From: Methylobacterium sp. GXS13
Lineage (GTDB): Bacteria > Pseudomonadota > Alphaproteobacteria > Rhizobiales > Beijerinckiaceae
Reading direction: 5' to 3'
DNA length: 64,000 nt
NCBI RefSeq assembly: GCF_001455965.1
Contig: NZ_LKKO01000028.1
Location: 17,588 to 81,587, forward strand
Shown here piece after piece: positions 40,923 through 48,461 of the stretch. Each line of letters opens with the position of its first letter. Within the stretch, counting starts at the first letter, position 1. Made by a program: the position numbers and the translations under genes. The notes beneath the pieces were generated by a model. It had not been told where the DNA came from, did not search any database, and saw only the letters and a list, made by a program, of their open reading frames with translations.

Positions 40923-41708
40923 TCATCCTGCCGCCCGGATGCGGCGATTGGCGAACAGCCACGGCAGCACGCATGTCGCCGACAGGGCGATCGAGATCGC
41001 GTAGGCGGTGACCATGTCGGTCCGGCCGAGCAACAGGTGGATGCACACGTAGAAAGCCAGCACGCCGAATGCGCCCTGGGCGCTGCCGCGTACCACCTCG
41101 AGGGAGGCGCGGACGCCGTCCTGGAAGCGGGCGAAGGCGATGAGCGGCCAGGAGATGATCGGGATCGGCGCCAGGAGCCCGCTCAGGCCAGAGCCGAGAT
41201 ACGGCGCGAGGCCCGAGACCAGCAGGACGAGCGCCGTCGCCGCCGCGAGGCGGGCTGGCATGTCCCAGCGCGGCGGCCGCGGGCGGCGCGGCGGCGCATC
41301 GGGCCCGGCCGTCCGCGAGCAGAGAGCCACCACGAAAGCCATGGCCGGGAGGTCGATCGAGGTCGCGAGCCACAGGCCGGGCCGGATCAGCCCGTGCAGC
41401 ACGAGTCCGCCCAGCACGAAGGCCGCCAGGGCGGCGGAGAGCGCCCCGGCCGGGCCCATCCGTGGCGCGCAAACGGCGTAGGCGAGGTAGCAGAGCGTGA
41501 CCGCCCCCAGCCCCTCCACCGAGCCGATGGCGGCGTCCGCGGCGAAACGCTCGCCCTGCTCGACCGCGAGGTAGATCGAGATCGGCGCCGAGGTGAGCGG
41601 CAGGCCCGAGAGCAGCCCGCCGACCAGGCTGCCCCAGCGGCGTGAGGCTGCCGACACCGCCCACATCAGCGTCGGGGTGATGGCGATCTTGGCGGCGATC
41701 AGACTCAT
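40923..41708 (-). CDS. polytopic membrane protein, unknown (GlpM-like)
   Basis: A 261-residue integral membrane protein with about eight hydrophobic helices in two similar halves. The N-terminal motif RRWGSLVGGLLSGLPLTSAPISIYLAVEQG and the related FARFQDGVRASLE in the second half resemble GlpM-type proteins, a loose match. A cytoplasmic loop (about residues 130-150) is Pro/Arg-rich. It begins 29 bases after the small protein downstream of the MfnF-like gene on the same strand, so it may belong to that C1-cofactor operon. Confidence 0.7.
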   Translation of the reverse strand: MSLIAAKIAITPTLMWAVSAASRRWGSLVGGLLSGLPLTSAPISIYLAVEQGERFAADAAIGSVEGLGAVTLCYLAYAVCAPRMGPAGALSAALAAFVLGGLVLHGLIRPGLWLATSIDLPAMAFVVALCSRTAGPDAPPRRPRPPRWDMPARLAAATALVLLVSGLAPYLGSGLSGLLAPIPIISWPLIAFARFQDGVRASLEVVRGSAQGAFGVLAFYVCIHLLLGRTDMVTAYAISIALSATCVLPWLFANRRIRAAG

Positions 41709-41737
41709 CGCGGCGGGGCTAGCCCTCTCTGGCCCGC

Positions 41738-41938
41738 TCAGGCCGCCTCCGGTGGCTCCCCGTCGTCCGGCTCGCCGGGCGAGTTCAGCATGTCCTCCAG
41801 CTCGTCCACCAGCCGGTCGATCTGGTCCTCGGTCGCGAGCACCTTCAGGACTTCGCCGGTTTCGGTCTCCACGGCCAGTTCGATATGCGGTCCGACCCGG
41901 CTCGTGAGAACCCGGGCCAGGATCTTGATGGCGCTCAT
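41738..41938 (-). CDS. small acidic protein coupled to the MfnF-like gene
   Basis: A 66-residue soluble protein. It starts MSAIKILARVLTSRVGPHIELAVETETGEVLKVLATEDQ (first part beta-strand-like) and ends in an acidic helix (RLVDELEDMLNSPGEPDDGEPPEAA). Its start codon overlaps the stop of the upstream gene in an ATGA arrangement (41935-41938), which indicates translational coupling. No family recognised; the position points to a role in the C1-cofactor pathway. Confidence 0.75.
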   Translation of the reverse strand: MSAIKILARVLTSRVGPHIELAVETETGEVLKVLATEDQIDRLVDELEDMLNSPGEPDDGEPPEAA

Positions 41939-42984
41939 GCGAATGCGTCCTCCGAGGCAATGAGGCCGACGGCGACGGCCGGCCCGCAGGTCGAGATCCA
42001 GTCGGGCTCCCCAGCGATCCGGTCGTGCAGCAGGCTCACGAGCGGGACGGCCACGCGTCCAAGCCGTTCGGCCAGGCGCGGCCCGAGAAAGGCGCCCGCA
42101 CCGCAGACGATGAGCGGTACCCCCGGGGCGAGATCCAACCGGCTGAGCAGGGTGGCGGCGGAATCGTGCAGCAGCCGCAGCTGCGCCTCGGCGAAATGGG
42201 CCGCCAGCAGCGCCCAGGCCCCGGGCGTGCCCTCCCCGCGATCCCGCCCGACGATCCGGGCGAGCCGCGTCTCGCTCTCCGCCACGGACTTGCCCTTGCG
42301 GTCGCCACTCGCCTGCTGATCGGCCCCGTCGGGGAGCAGGCCCAGGATCCGGTACACGTCCGCCATATGCGCGAAGGTCTCGGTCATGAGCCGGGTGCGG
42401 CGGCCCGCGAACGGGACATGATCGGCCAGCGCGATCACCGGGGCGCGGACGATTCCGGTATAGACCAGTTCCCCCGTCTCGAGGCGCTCGGCGTCGCTGT
42501 AACCGGTGGCGGCCGGGCGGCCGCGCACGATCGGGATCAGGTCGGCGGTGGTCGAGCCGATATCGATGAGCAGGGCGTCGGGAGCGAGCCGACCGGTCAG
42601 CGCCGCGGTGGCATGCCAATTGGCCGAGGCCACGTCCGCGAACACGTCCGCGGCCGCCTCCGGGGCGACCAGGCCGGAGCGACCGGCATAGATCCGCACG
42701 CCGCCGGACAGGTGCGTGTCCGCCCAGCTTGACAGCGCCGCGACGCCTTCGCGGCGATCGGCGAAGCAATCGGTGAGCTCCCCCGTCATGGTCACGGCGT
42801 GCCGGGCCTCGCCCCTCGCCCAGTCGGGCAGGGCCGCCAGGGATCCTGCGAGGGCCGCGACCCCCTGCCAGAGCGGGCACGGGACCTGCGCCGCCGCGAC
42901 CACCCGGCCATCCTCGACCAGAGCGGCCTTGACGTGGACCCCGCCGAGGTCCCACCCGATCGTCTTTCCCCCTGGCATGCGCAT
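41935..42984 (-). CDS. MfnF-like H4MPT-linked C1-transfer pathway protein
   Basis: About 349 residues of the hydantoinase/ASKHA-like family annotated as H4MPT-linked C1 transfer pathway protein; the archaeal member MfnF joins the furan and tyramine parts of methanofuran. ATPase-type motifs IGWDLGGVHVKAAL near the start and LLIDIGSTTADLIPI about residue 140 are intact, and CGAGAFLG lies near the end. In methylotrophic alphaproteobacteria such genes serve the methanofuran-analogue and formaldehyde oxidation. ATG 42984 is immediately back-to-back with ATG 42985 of the HisA-like gene; ATG 42978 is an alternative. Confidence 0.85.
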   Translation of the reverse strand: MRMPGGKTIGWDLGGVHVKAALVEDGRVVAAAQVPCPLWQGVAALAGSLAALPDWARGEARHAVTMTGELTDCFADRREGVAALSSWADTHLSGGVRIYAGRSGLVAPEAAADVFADVASANWHATAALTGRLAPDALLIDIGSTTADLIPIVRGRPAATGYSDAERLETGELVYTGIVRAPVIALADHVPFAGRRTRLMTETFAHMADVYRILGLLPDGADQQASGDRKGKSVAESETRLARIVGRDRGEGTPGAWALLAAHFAEAQLRLLHDSAATLLSRLDLAPGVPLIVCGAGAFLGPRLAERLGRVAVPLVSLLHDRIAGEPDWISTCGPAVAVGLIASEDAFA

Positions 42985-43719
42985 ATGACCGCGACGAACG
43001 CCTCACTGAATGATCGAACCGGGCGCCCCGGCTTCGCGGTGATCCCGGTGCTCGACCTGCGCGGGGGCCGCGTGGTGCGGGCGCGCCGGGGCGAGCGCTC
43101 CTCCTATGCCCCGATCGAGACGCCCTTGGCAAAGGGCTCCGAACCCGCCCCCCCCCCCCCCCGGCTGCTCGACGCGTGGCCGGCCAGAACCGTCTACGTC
43201 GCCGATCTCGACGCGATCATGGACGGCGCCGGGCCGAATCTGGCCGTGCTGGAGGCCATCGCCCGGGCCTGTCCGGGCATTGGCCTGTGGGTGGATGCGG
43301 GCTTTTCCGACTCGGCGGACGTCGCGACGTTCCTCGCCACCGGCCTCGGGCGGCCGGTGATCGGCAGCGAGAGCCAAGCGGATACCCGGCTCGTCGCGGA
43401 TCTCGGGGATCGCGCCGTCCTGTCCCTCGACACGCGCGGCACGGAGCGCCTCGGGCCCGCTTCGCTCCACGACGATCCGTCGCTCTGGCCACTGGACGTG
43501 ATCGCGATGACGCTCGCCCGGGTCGGCGCCGGGGCCGGCCCCGATCTCGACGCGCTTCGAGCCCTGCGAGCGCCGGGTCGCCGGGTCTACGCCGCCGGCG
43601 GCGTGCGCGGGCCGGACGATCTGCGGGCTTTGCGCGACGGCGGGATCGCCGGGGCGCTGGTCGCCTCCGCGCTCCACGACGGCGCCCTGCGGTTGGCCGA
43701 GGCCGGGGATCTGGCCTGA
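42985..43719 (+). CDS. HisA-like TIM barrel protein of the C1-cofactor group
   Basis: A 244-residue protein related to HisA/HisF but lacking a histidine operon. VIPVLDLRGGRVVRARRGERS is the HisA-type N-terminus, VYVADLDAIMDG the second strand, and VYAAGGVRGPDDLRALRDGGIAGALVASALHDG the phosphate-binding C-terminal loop. HisA-related proteins occur in H4MPT-linked C1 gene clusters of methylotrophs, and the adjacent MfnF-like gene fits. The frame contains a run of 15 C at 43148-43162 (encoding PAPPPPR). The start codon touches that of the divergent gene and has no visible ribosome site. Confidence 0.82.
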   Translation: MTATNASLNDRTGRPGFAVIPVLDLRGGRVVRARRGERSSYAPIETPLAKGSEPAPPPPRLLDAWPARTVYVADLDAIMDGAGPNLAVLEAIARACPGIGLWVDAGFSDSADVATFLATGLGRPVIGSESQADTRLVADLGDRAVLSLDTRGTERLGPASLHDDPSLWPLDVIAMTLARVGAGAGPDLDALRALRAPGRRVYAAGGVRGPDDLRALRDGGIAGALVASALHDGALRLAEAGDLA

Positions 43720-43784
43720 CGCTTCCGGGCCGGCCCCGAGGCTGCTAAACCCAGGCCAGACCCTGCCTCCAAGAGCCTCGGACG

Positions 43785-44387
43785 ATGGAAAAATTCACCA
43801 CGCTGGAGGGCGTCGCGGCGCCCATGCGGATCATCAACGTCGATACCGACCGGATCATCCCCAAACAGTACCTCAAGACGATCAAGCGCACCGGGCTCGG
43901 CAAGGGCCTGTTCGCCGAGATGCGCTACAGGGACGACGGCTCCGAGAATCCGGACTTCGTGCTCAACAAGCCGGCCTACCGGAATGCCAGGATCCTGGTC
44001 TGCGGCGACAATTTTGGCTGCGGCTCCTCCCGGGAGCACGCCCCCTGGGCGCTCACCGATTTCGGCATCCGCTGCGTGATCTCCACGAGCTTCGCCGACA
44101 TCTTCTTCAACAACTGCGCGAAGAACGGCATCCTAGCGATCACCGTCTCTCCGGAGGATCTGGAGAAGCTGTTCGAGGATGCCGAGCGCGGCTCGAACGC
44201 GACCCTGTCGGTGGATCTGGCGGCCCAGACGATCAAGGGGCCGGATGGCGGGACCCTGCATTTCGACATCGACAGCGGCCGCAAGCACACCCTGCTGAAC
44301 GGCCTCGACGAGATCGGTCTGACCTTGCAGCGCGGCGCGGCGATCGACGCCTACGAGCAGAAGCTTGCCGCGCGGGAATGGGCCTGA
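43785..44387 (+). CDS. leuD: 3-isopropylmalate dehydratase small subunit
   Basis: A 200-residue subunit of isopropylmalate isomerase (leucine biosynthesis), working with LeuC and its iron-sulfur cluster. [37 protein letters not shown] (swivelling-domain signature), [15 protein letters not shown] and [16 protein letters not shown] are conserved. Usual length. It stands alone here without leuC or leuB. Convergent with the PDZ protein gene (17 bases apart). Confidence 0.97.
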   Translation: MEKFTTLEGVAAPMRIINVDTDRIIPKQYLKTIKRTGLGKGLFAEMRYRDDGSENPDFVLNKPAYRNARILVCGDNFGCGSSREHAPWALTDFGIRCVISTSFADIFFNNCAKNGILAITVSPEDLEKLFEDAERGSNATLSVDLAAQTIKGPDGGTLHFDIDSGRKHTLLNGLDEIGLTLQRGAAIDAYEQKLAAREWA

Positions 44388-44404
44388 TCGGGTCGGGCCG
44401 CAGT

Positions 44405-45658
44405 TCAGAACGGGACGGCGGGCGCCGCGACCTGAAGGGGGCGACCGTCGCGCTCCAGGTCGAGGTGCCGAACCGTACCGGGCCGGCCCCGGAGCAGCTC
44501 CCAGACGGCCTCGGGCGGCATGCCTCGGAACGGCCGGCCATCGGCTGCGATGAGCCGATCGCCCGGCTCAACACCCGCGACGAGGCGCCGACCATCCCGC
44601 TCGGCGACTCGGCCGACTCGGTAAGCGTCCCCGGCGCGCACCAAGGTGAGTCCGATGCCATCGAGGTCGTGCGGATCCGCGGGCCGCTCGCGCTGCCAGT
44701 AGCTCAGGCCGGCGGCGTAATCGATCGTCAGCCTGAAATCCGAAAGCGCGTTCCCGCCGAGCCAGCCCACCACCGGGATCGGCGCCGGCTTCTGCCAAAG
44801 GTCCCAGAACAGTTCACCGGCGAACGCGTCCCCGACGCGCCCAAGCATCGAACCCGTGCCAAGGGCGCCGACCGCCGGCAGGATCAAATCGCCGATGGCG
44901 AGGTCGGGCAGCCGAAGCAGGGTGCCATCCTGCTCCAGGCCCAGATCGGCCATGGCGAGGTTGCTGCGCCCCACCGCGCCGTTGGCTTGGTACCAATCCG
45001 GATGCGACCGCAGGAGTTCGGCGGCCGTGCTGCCCCGCAGCCACGTGTAGGGCGCGCCCGCATCAAGGACGAGCGGCAGGACCCTATCGCCAAGATGAGC
45101 CTCGACCGTGGCGATCCCGCTCACCGGATCGACGTGGATCGGGATCGCGACGCCCGTGGGCTTGAGGTTCCCAGGCGGAGCCAGGGTAAGTGTCCGGGCT
45201 GCCGGATCGAGCGCGATCGCGAAGCGGCGGAGGACGCTCGCCGGTAAGACGGCCTCGACCCGGCGCGGCGCGAACAGAAGGTCGAACAAATCCCGGCCGT
45301 CCAGTTCTCCCGGGCCGTCGGTCACGGAGGCCGCCGCCACGGTGATGCCGAGTGCGCCGATCCGGAACGCGAGGTCGCGTCCGGCCCTGACGCCAAGTTC
45401 GCGATAGAGGCTCTTGGAGAGGACGACCGCCGGGGCGCCCATGTTCACCCAGGCCAGCACGTGCCTGTCGCGTCCGTCGGCGCCGGTGAAGACCAGTTCG
45501 ACGAGGGGGCGCTGAGATCCGTAGACGATCGGGACGCGGGTCGTCGCTGCGTCGGACGCCACGGCCGCCGGGCCGGTCGCGCTTATAGGCGGGGTGCAGG
45601 ATACGGGCAGCACGGCAACCAACCCGCAGACGAACAAGCGCAGAGAGCGACGGGACAC
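44405..45658 (-). CDS. retropepsin-like aspartic protease homologue with C-terminal PDZ domain, degenerate
   Basis: A 417-residue exported protein. The N-terminal segment LRLFVCGLVAVLPVSC resembles a lipoprotein signal peptide but its -3 residue is Pro, so lipidation is doubtful. Two retropepsin-like halves follow (about 50-150 and 170-310). Where the first active motif DTG would be there is VNMGAP, and the second reads LDAGAPYTWL, so one catalytic Asp is missing and the other is DAG. A PDZ domain closes the protein (GLTLVRAG, GVEPGDRLIAADGRPFRG). It may bind peptides rather than cut them. Confidence 0.75.
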   Translation of the reverse strand: MSRRSLRLFVCGLVAVLPVSCTPPISATGPAAVASDAATTRVPIVYGSQRPLVELVFTGADGRDRHVLAWVNMGAPAVVLSKSLYRELGVRAGRDLAFRIGALGITVAAASVTDGPGELDGRDLFDLLFAPRRVEAVLPASVLRRFAIALDPAARTLTLAPPGNLKPTGVAIPIHVDPVSGIATVEAHLGDRVLPLVLDAGAPYTWLRGSTAAELLRSHPDWYQANGAVGRSNLAMADLGLEQDGTLLRLPDLAIGDLILPAVGALGTGSMLGRVGDAFAGELFWDLWQKPAPIPVVGWLGGNALSDFRLTIDYAAGLSYWQRERPADPHDLDGIGLTLVRAGDAYRVGRVAERDGRRLVAGVEPGDRLIAADGRPFRGMPPEAVWELLRGRPGTVRHLDLERDGRPLQVAAPAVPF

Positions 45659-45712
45659 GGCAGGATCTCCCGATCCGCGGAACGGTGGTGCGATTTGCGA
45701 GATCGTCGGGCC

Positions 45713-45949
45713 TCAACCGGCGCGACGCGGGCGCTCGGTCACGTGATCCGGCAGGTATTCCAGCAGGTCGCCGGGTTGGCAGTCGAGTTCCCGGCAGATC
45801 GCGTCCAGGGTCGCGAAGCGGACACCCTGCACCTTGCCGGATTTCAGCAGCGAGAGGTTCGCCTCGGTGATCCCGATGGCTTGGGCGAGATCCTTTGAGC
45901 GGCGCTTGCGCTTGGCCAGCATCACGTCGAGGCGCATGACGATCGGCAT
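45713..45949 (-). CDS. XRE-family helix-turn-helix regulator
   Basis: A 78-residue DNA-binding protein: VMLAKRKRRSKDLAQAIGITEANLSLLKSGKVQGVRFATLDAICRELDCQPGDLLEY is a complete Cro/CI HTH of the small YozG-like type. Its ATG (45949) overlaps the stop of the upstream DUF2975 gene by one base (TGATG), the usual paired layout for these genes. It probably represses its own operon through the inverted repeat at 46575-46597. Confidence 0.9.
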   Translation of the reverse strand: MPIVMRLDVMLAKRKRRSKDLAQAIGITEANLSLLKSGKVQGVRFATLDAICRELDCQPGDLLEYLPDHVTERPRRAG

Positions 45950-46548
45950 CAGACGAACCCATCGAGATCGCACGCGACGGCGTGCCCGATCCGCGCGACT
46001 TCGGCGAGAACCGTGAGGCAGGCAGCCAGCACCAGAGCGTGCAGCGACGACGCATGGAACCAAGCCACGTCGACGCCGTGCCCGGCCAGCAGGACCAGAC
46101 CGTGCCCGAGGGCGGGCGCGACGGCGTAGGCCGTCAAGCTGACGGCGATTCGGCGTATCCGGGCCGGTCCCGCTGCGCTGAAGGCGATCCCGGCACCGAC
46201 ATCCCTGGCCCAGATGCGCGCCTCGGCGAGGATTAGGATCACCGGGAGGGTGTCGAGGATGAAGGTGGCGGCATAGGCCCAGCGTGTCGCTTGGGGTAGG
46301 GCCTCGAAGGGCACGAGGCCGGGCGTGTCGGCGGGCGGCGGACCCAGAAAGGCCGCGCCCGGCGCAAGCCAGAGCCATGCGTCGCCGGCGATGAGGCCAC
46401 AGGCCAGCACCGCGACGGTGAACAACACTGTCAGACCCAGGGCAAACGTCAGGAGCCGCGTCAAACAACGGCCCTGGCGGTGGAGCGCCGGATGCGCCGT
46501 TTCCGGAGGCTCGGTCTGCGCCGTGGGTAGGGGTACGACGTTCGGCAT
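45949..46548 (-). CDS. DUF2975 membrane protein, partner of the XRE regulator
   Basis: A 199-residue membrane protein with four hydrophobic helices (about 33-55, 88-108, 130-155 and 165-190) and the DUF2975-like arrangement. Proteins of this family are routinely encoded just before a small YozG-type XRE regulator, as here. The function is unknown; a membrane sensor that sequesters the regulator is a reasonable guess. ATG 46548 begins after a good promoter at 46577-46605. Confidence 0.78.
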   Translation of the reverse strand: MPNVVPLPTAQTEPPETAHPALHRQGRCLTRLLTFALGLTVLFTVAVLACGLIAGDAWLWLAPGAAFLGPPPADTPGLVPFEALPQATRWAYAATFILDTLPVILILAEARIWARDVGAGIAFSAAGPARIRRIAVSLTAYAVAPALGHGLVLLAGHGVDVAWFHASSLHALVLAACLTVLAEVARIGHAVACDLDGFV

Positions 46549-46574
46549 AGGCAGGGGACGACTCGCTTCGACAA

Positions 46575-46605
46575 AAATTATCGCGGAACAATAATTTGTT
46601 GTCAA
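46575..46605 (-). promoter_or_regulatory. promoter and operator of the DUF2975-XRE operon
   Basis: On the minus strand TTGACA (46600-46605) and GATAAT (46577-46582) are separated by exactly 17 bases, a near-consensus sigma-70 promoter. A perfect inverted repeat AAATTAT/ATAATTT (46575-46581 and 46591-46597, 9-base spacer) covers the -10 box and most of the spacer, a likely operator for the XRE protein. Confidence 0.72.
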
Positions 46606-46789
46606 ACGAGAGCGTTTTCGCCCGAGAATGCCTCGGCCAAAAGGATCGGCCGAGGCAGCGGATCTCGCTCGGCGTCGGCCACGTCAAGTCGCTGGAAACG
46701 CTGCGTCGCGACGATGCCCTAACGGGTCCTTAACCCTGGTGTTGCCTGATTCGATCCCCATACAACGGACGTCGAACGGGAACGCCAGG

Positions 46790-47989
46790 ATGCGGAATCA
46801 CCCCCTTGGATCGGGCGTCGCGCTCGGGTTCGGTCTGCTCGTGGGCTTGGCTGCGGTGCCGGCGCGCGCGGATTTCGATTCCTGCCTCGCGGGTATCCAG
46901 GGTCAGGCGGCAGCGGCCGGGGTGTCGGCCCAGACCTTCCAGGCGGCCACCCGCGGCATCAGCTTCGACGACAAGGTGATCGAGCTCTCCCAGGCGCAGC
47001 CCGAGTTCAAGACGCCGATCTGGGATTACATGGCGGCGCTCGTGGATGACGAGCGGGTCGAGGACGGGCGCGCCGCCATGCGGCAGAACGCGTCCGCCCT
47101 CGCCCAGGCCGAATCACGCTACGGGGTCGATCGCTACACGATCGCGGCGGTCTGGGGTGTCGAATCGAATTTCGGCAAGAACCTCGGCAAGATGCCGCTG
47201 GTGCAGTCGCTGGCGACGCTCGCCTGCTCGAACAACCGCCGCCGCGACTTCTTCCGGTCCGAGCTGATCGCCACGTTGCGCATCATCGAGCGCGGCGACA
47301 TCGCGCCGGAGCGCCTCACGGGATCCTGGGCCGGCGCCTTCGGCCAGACCCAGTTCATGCCGACCACCTATCACCGGCTCGCGGTCGACGGCGACGGCGA
47401 TGGGCGGCGCGACGTGGTCGATTCCGTCGCCGACGCCGTCGGCTCCACGGCGAACTTCCTGCACGTGGCCAAGTGGCAGAACGGTCAGGTCTGGGGCTAC
47501 GAGGTGAAGCTGCCCCGCAGCTTCAGCGTTGGCGCCGCCGGCCGCAAGAACAAGAAGCCGATCGCCCATTGGGCTTCCCTCGGCGTGACCCGCGTGGATG
47601 GACGCCCGCTCTCGGGCGAGGGACCGGCCGGTATCATCGCGCCTGCCGGCATCGACGGGCCGGCCTTCCTCGTGACCAAGAACTTCGATGCGATCTATTC
47701 GTACAACGCGGCCGAATCCTACGGGCTCGCCATCGCGGTCCTGTCCGATCGCTTGCGTGGCAAGGCCGGTGTCCAGGCCGCCTGGCCCACCGACGATCCG
47801 CCCCTGTCCCGAGCCGAGCGGCGTGACCTCCAGACCCGGCTGGCCGCCCGCGGCTACGATGTGGGCGAGCCGGACGGCAAGGTCGGCCAGAAGACCCGCG
47901 ACGCGATCAAGGATGTCGAGCGCAAGCTCGGCATGACCCCCACCGGCCGCCCCGGCGGCAAGGTCCTGGAGGCCCTGCGCGGGAGCTGA
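46790..47989 (+). CDS. lytic murein transglycosylase (MltB/SLT family) with peptidoglycan-binding domain
   Basis: A 399-residue secreted enzyme that cleaves the glycan strands of peptidoglycan. The signal peptide is [27 protein letters not shown]. The MltB-type catalytic domain (about 25-310) has the catalytic Glu in AVWGVESNFGKN and later GAFGQTQFMPTTYHRLAVDGDGDGRRD. A C-terminal PG_binding_1 domain (about 330-398: LQTRLAARGYDVGEPDGKVGQKTRDAI) binds the wall. ATG 46790 starts the signal peptide; a longer frame to 46628 is unsupported. Confidence 0.93.
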   Translation: MRNHPLGSGVALGFGLLVGLAAVPARADFDSCLAGIQGQAAAAGVSAQTFQAATRGISFDDKVIELSQAQPEFKTPIWDYMAALVDDERVEDGRAAMRQNASALAQAESRYGVDRYTIAAVWGVESNFGKNLGKMPLVQSLATLACSNNRRRDFFRSELIATLRIIERGDIAPERLTGSWAGAFGQTQFMPTTYHRLAVDGDGDGRRDVVDSVADAVGSTANFLHVAKWQNGQVWGYEVKLPRSFSVGAAGRKNKKPIAHWASLGVTRVDGRPLSGEGPAGIIAPAGIDGPAFLVTKNFDAIYSYNAAESYGLAIAVLSDRLRGKAGVQAAWPTDDPPLSRAERRDLQTRLAARGYDVGEPDGKVGQKTRDAIKDVERKLGMTPTGRPGGKVLEALRGS

Positions 47990-48461
47990 GGTCGGCCCCT
48001 GCGCGGAATTCGGGCGTCCCTCGGGTCGGGGAAGGCGGCCGTCCGCCGACATCAATTCCGGGGAGCGGATCCCGATCGCCGCTTCCGTCCGAGCATTCCT
48101 CTCCGGGCCCCTTGCATCCTCGTGAGCGGCGCGCGTGACGGCGATGGTCGCACCGCGGCGCAGACATACCTATGCGGTCGTTTCATCCACGCCCAATCGC
48201 GGATCTGCCATGCAACAATGGGAGGGATCTGTGTCTTTTTATTCAGAATGTCATATTCGCCAATGTGATTTCAATACGAACTCTATCATGAGAGCTGGTG
48301 CAGTTCAGTAGCGCGACAATGCAATGGTATCAATTTCCGATCTCAGCAATTTGGCCGCTGAAAATATTGAGTTGCGAAAATTTTTACCGCAGAACGAAAT
48401 CTTGAGTTCAGCGCACGCTTTGATATATATCGATCAAGCAACACGTTGAGCTGAGATCGAT
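47990..48461. promoter_or_regulatory. intergenic region with promoter for the chemoreceptor gene
   Basis: The first half is GC-rich with nothing recognised; from about 48230 on it is unusually AT-rich for this window. TTGAGT (48402-48407) and TATATA (48424-48429), 16 bases apart, form a plausible sigma-70 promoter 33 bases before the ATG. The AT-rich patch may indicate acquired or regulatory DNA. Confidence 0.45.
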
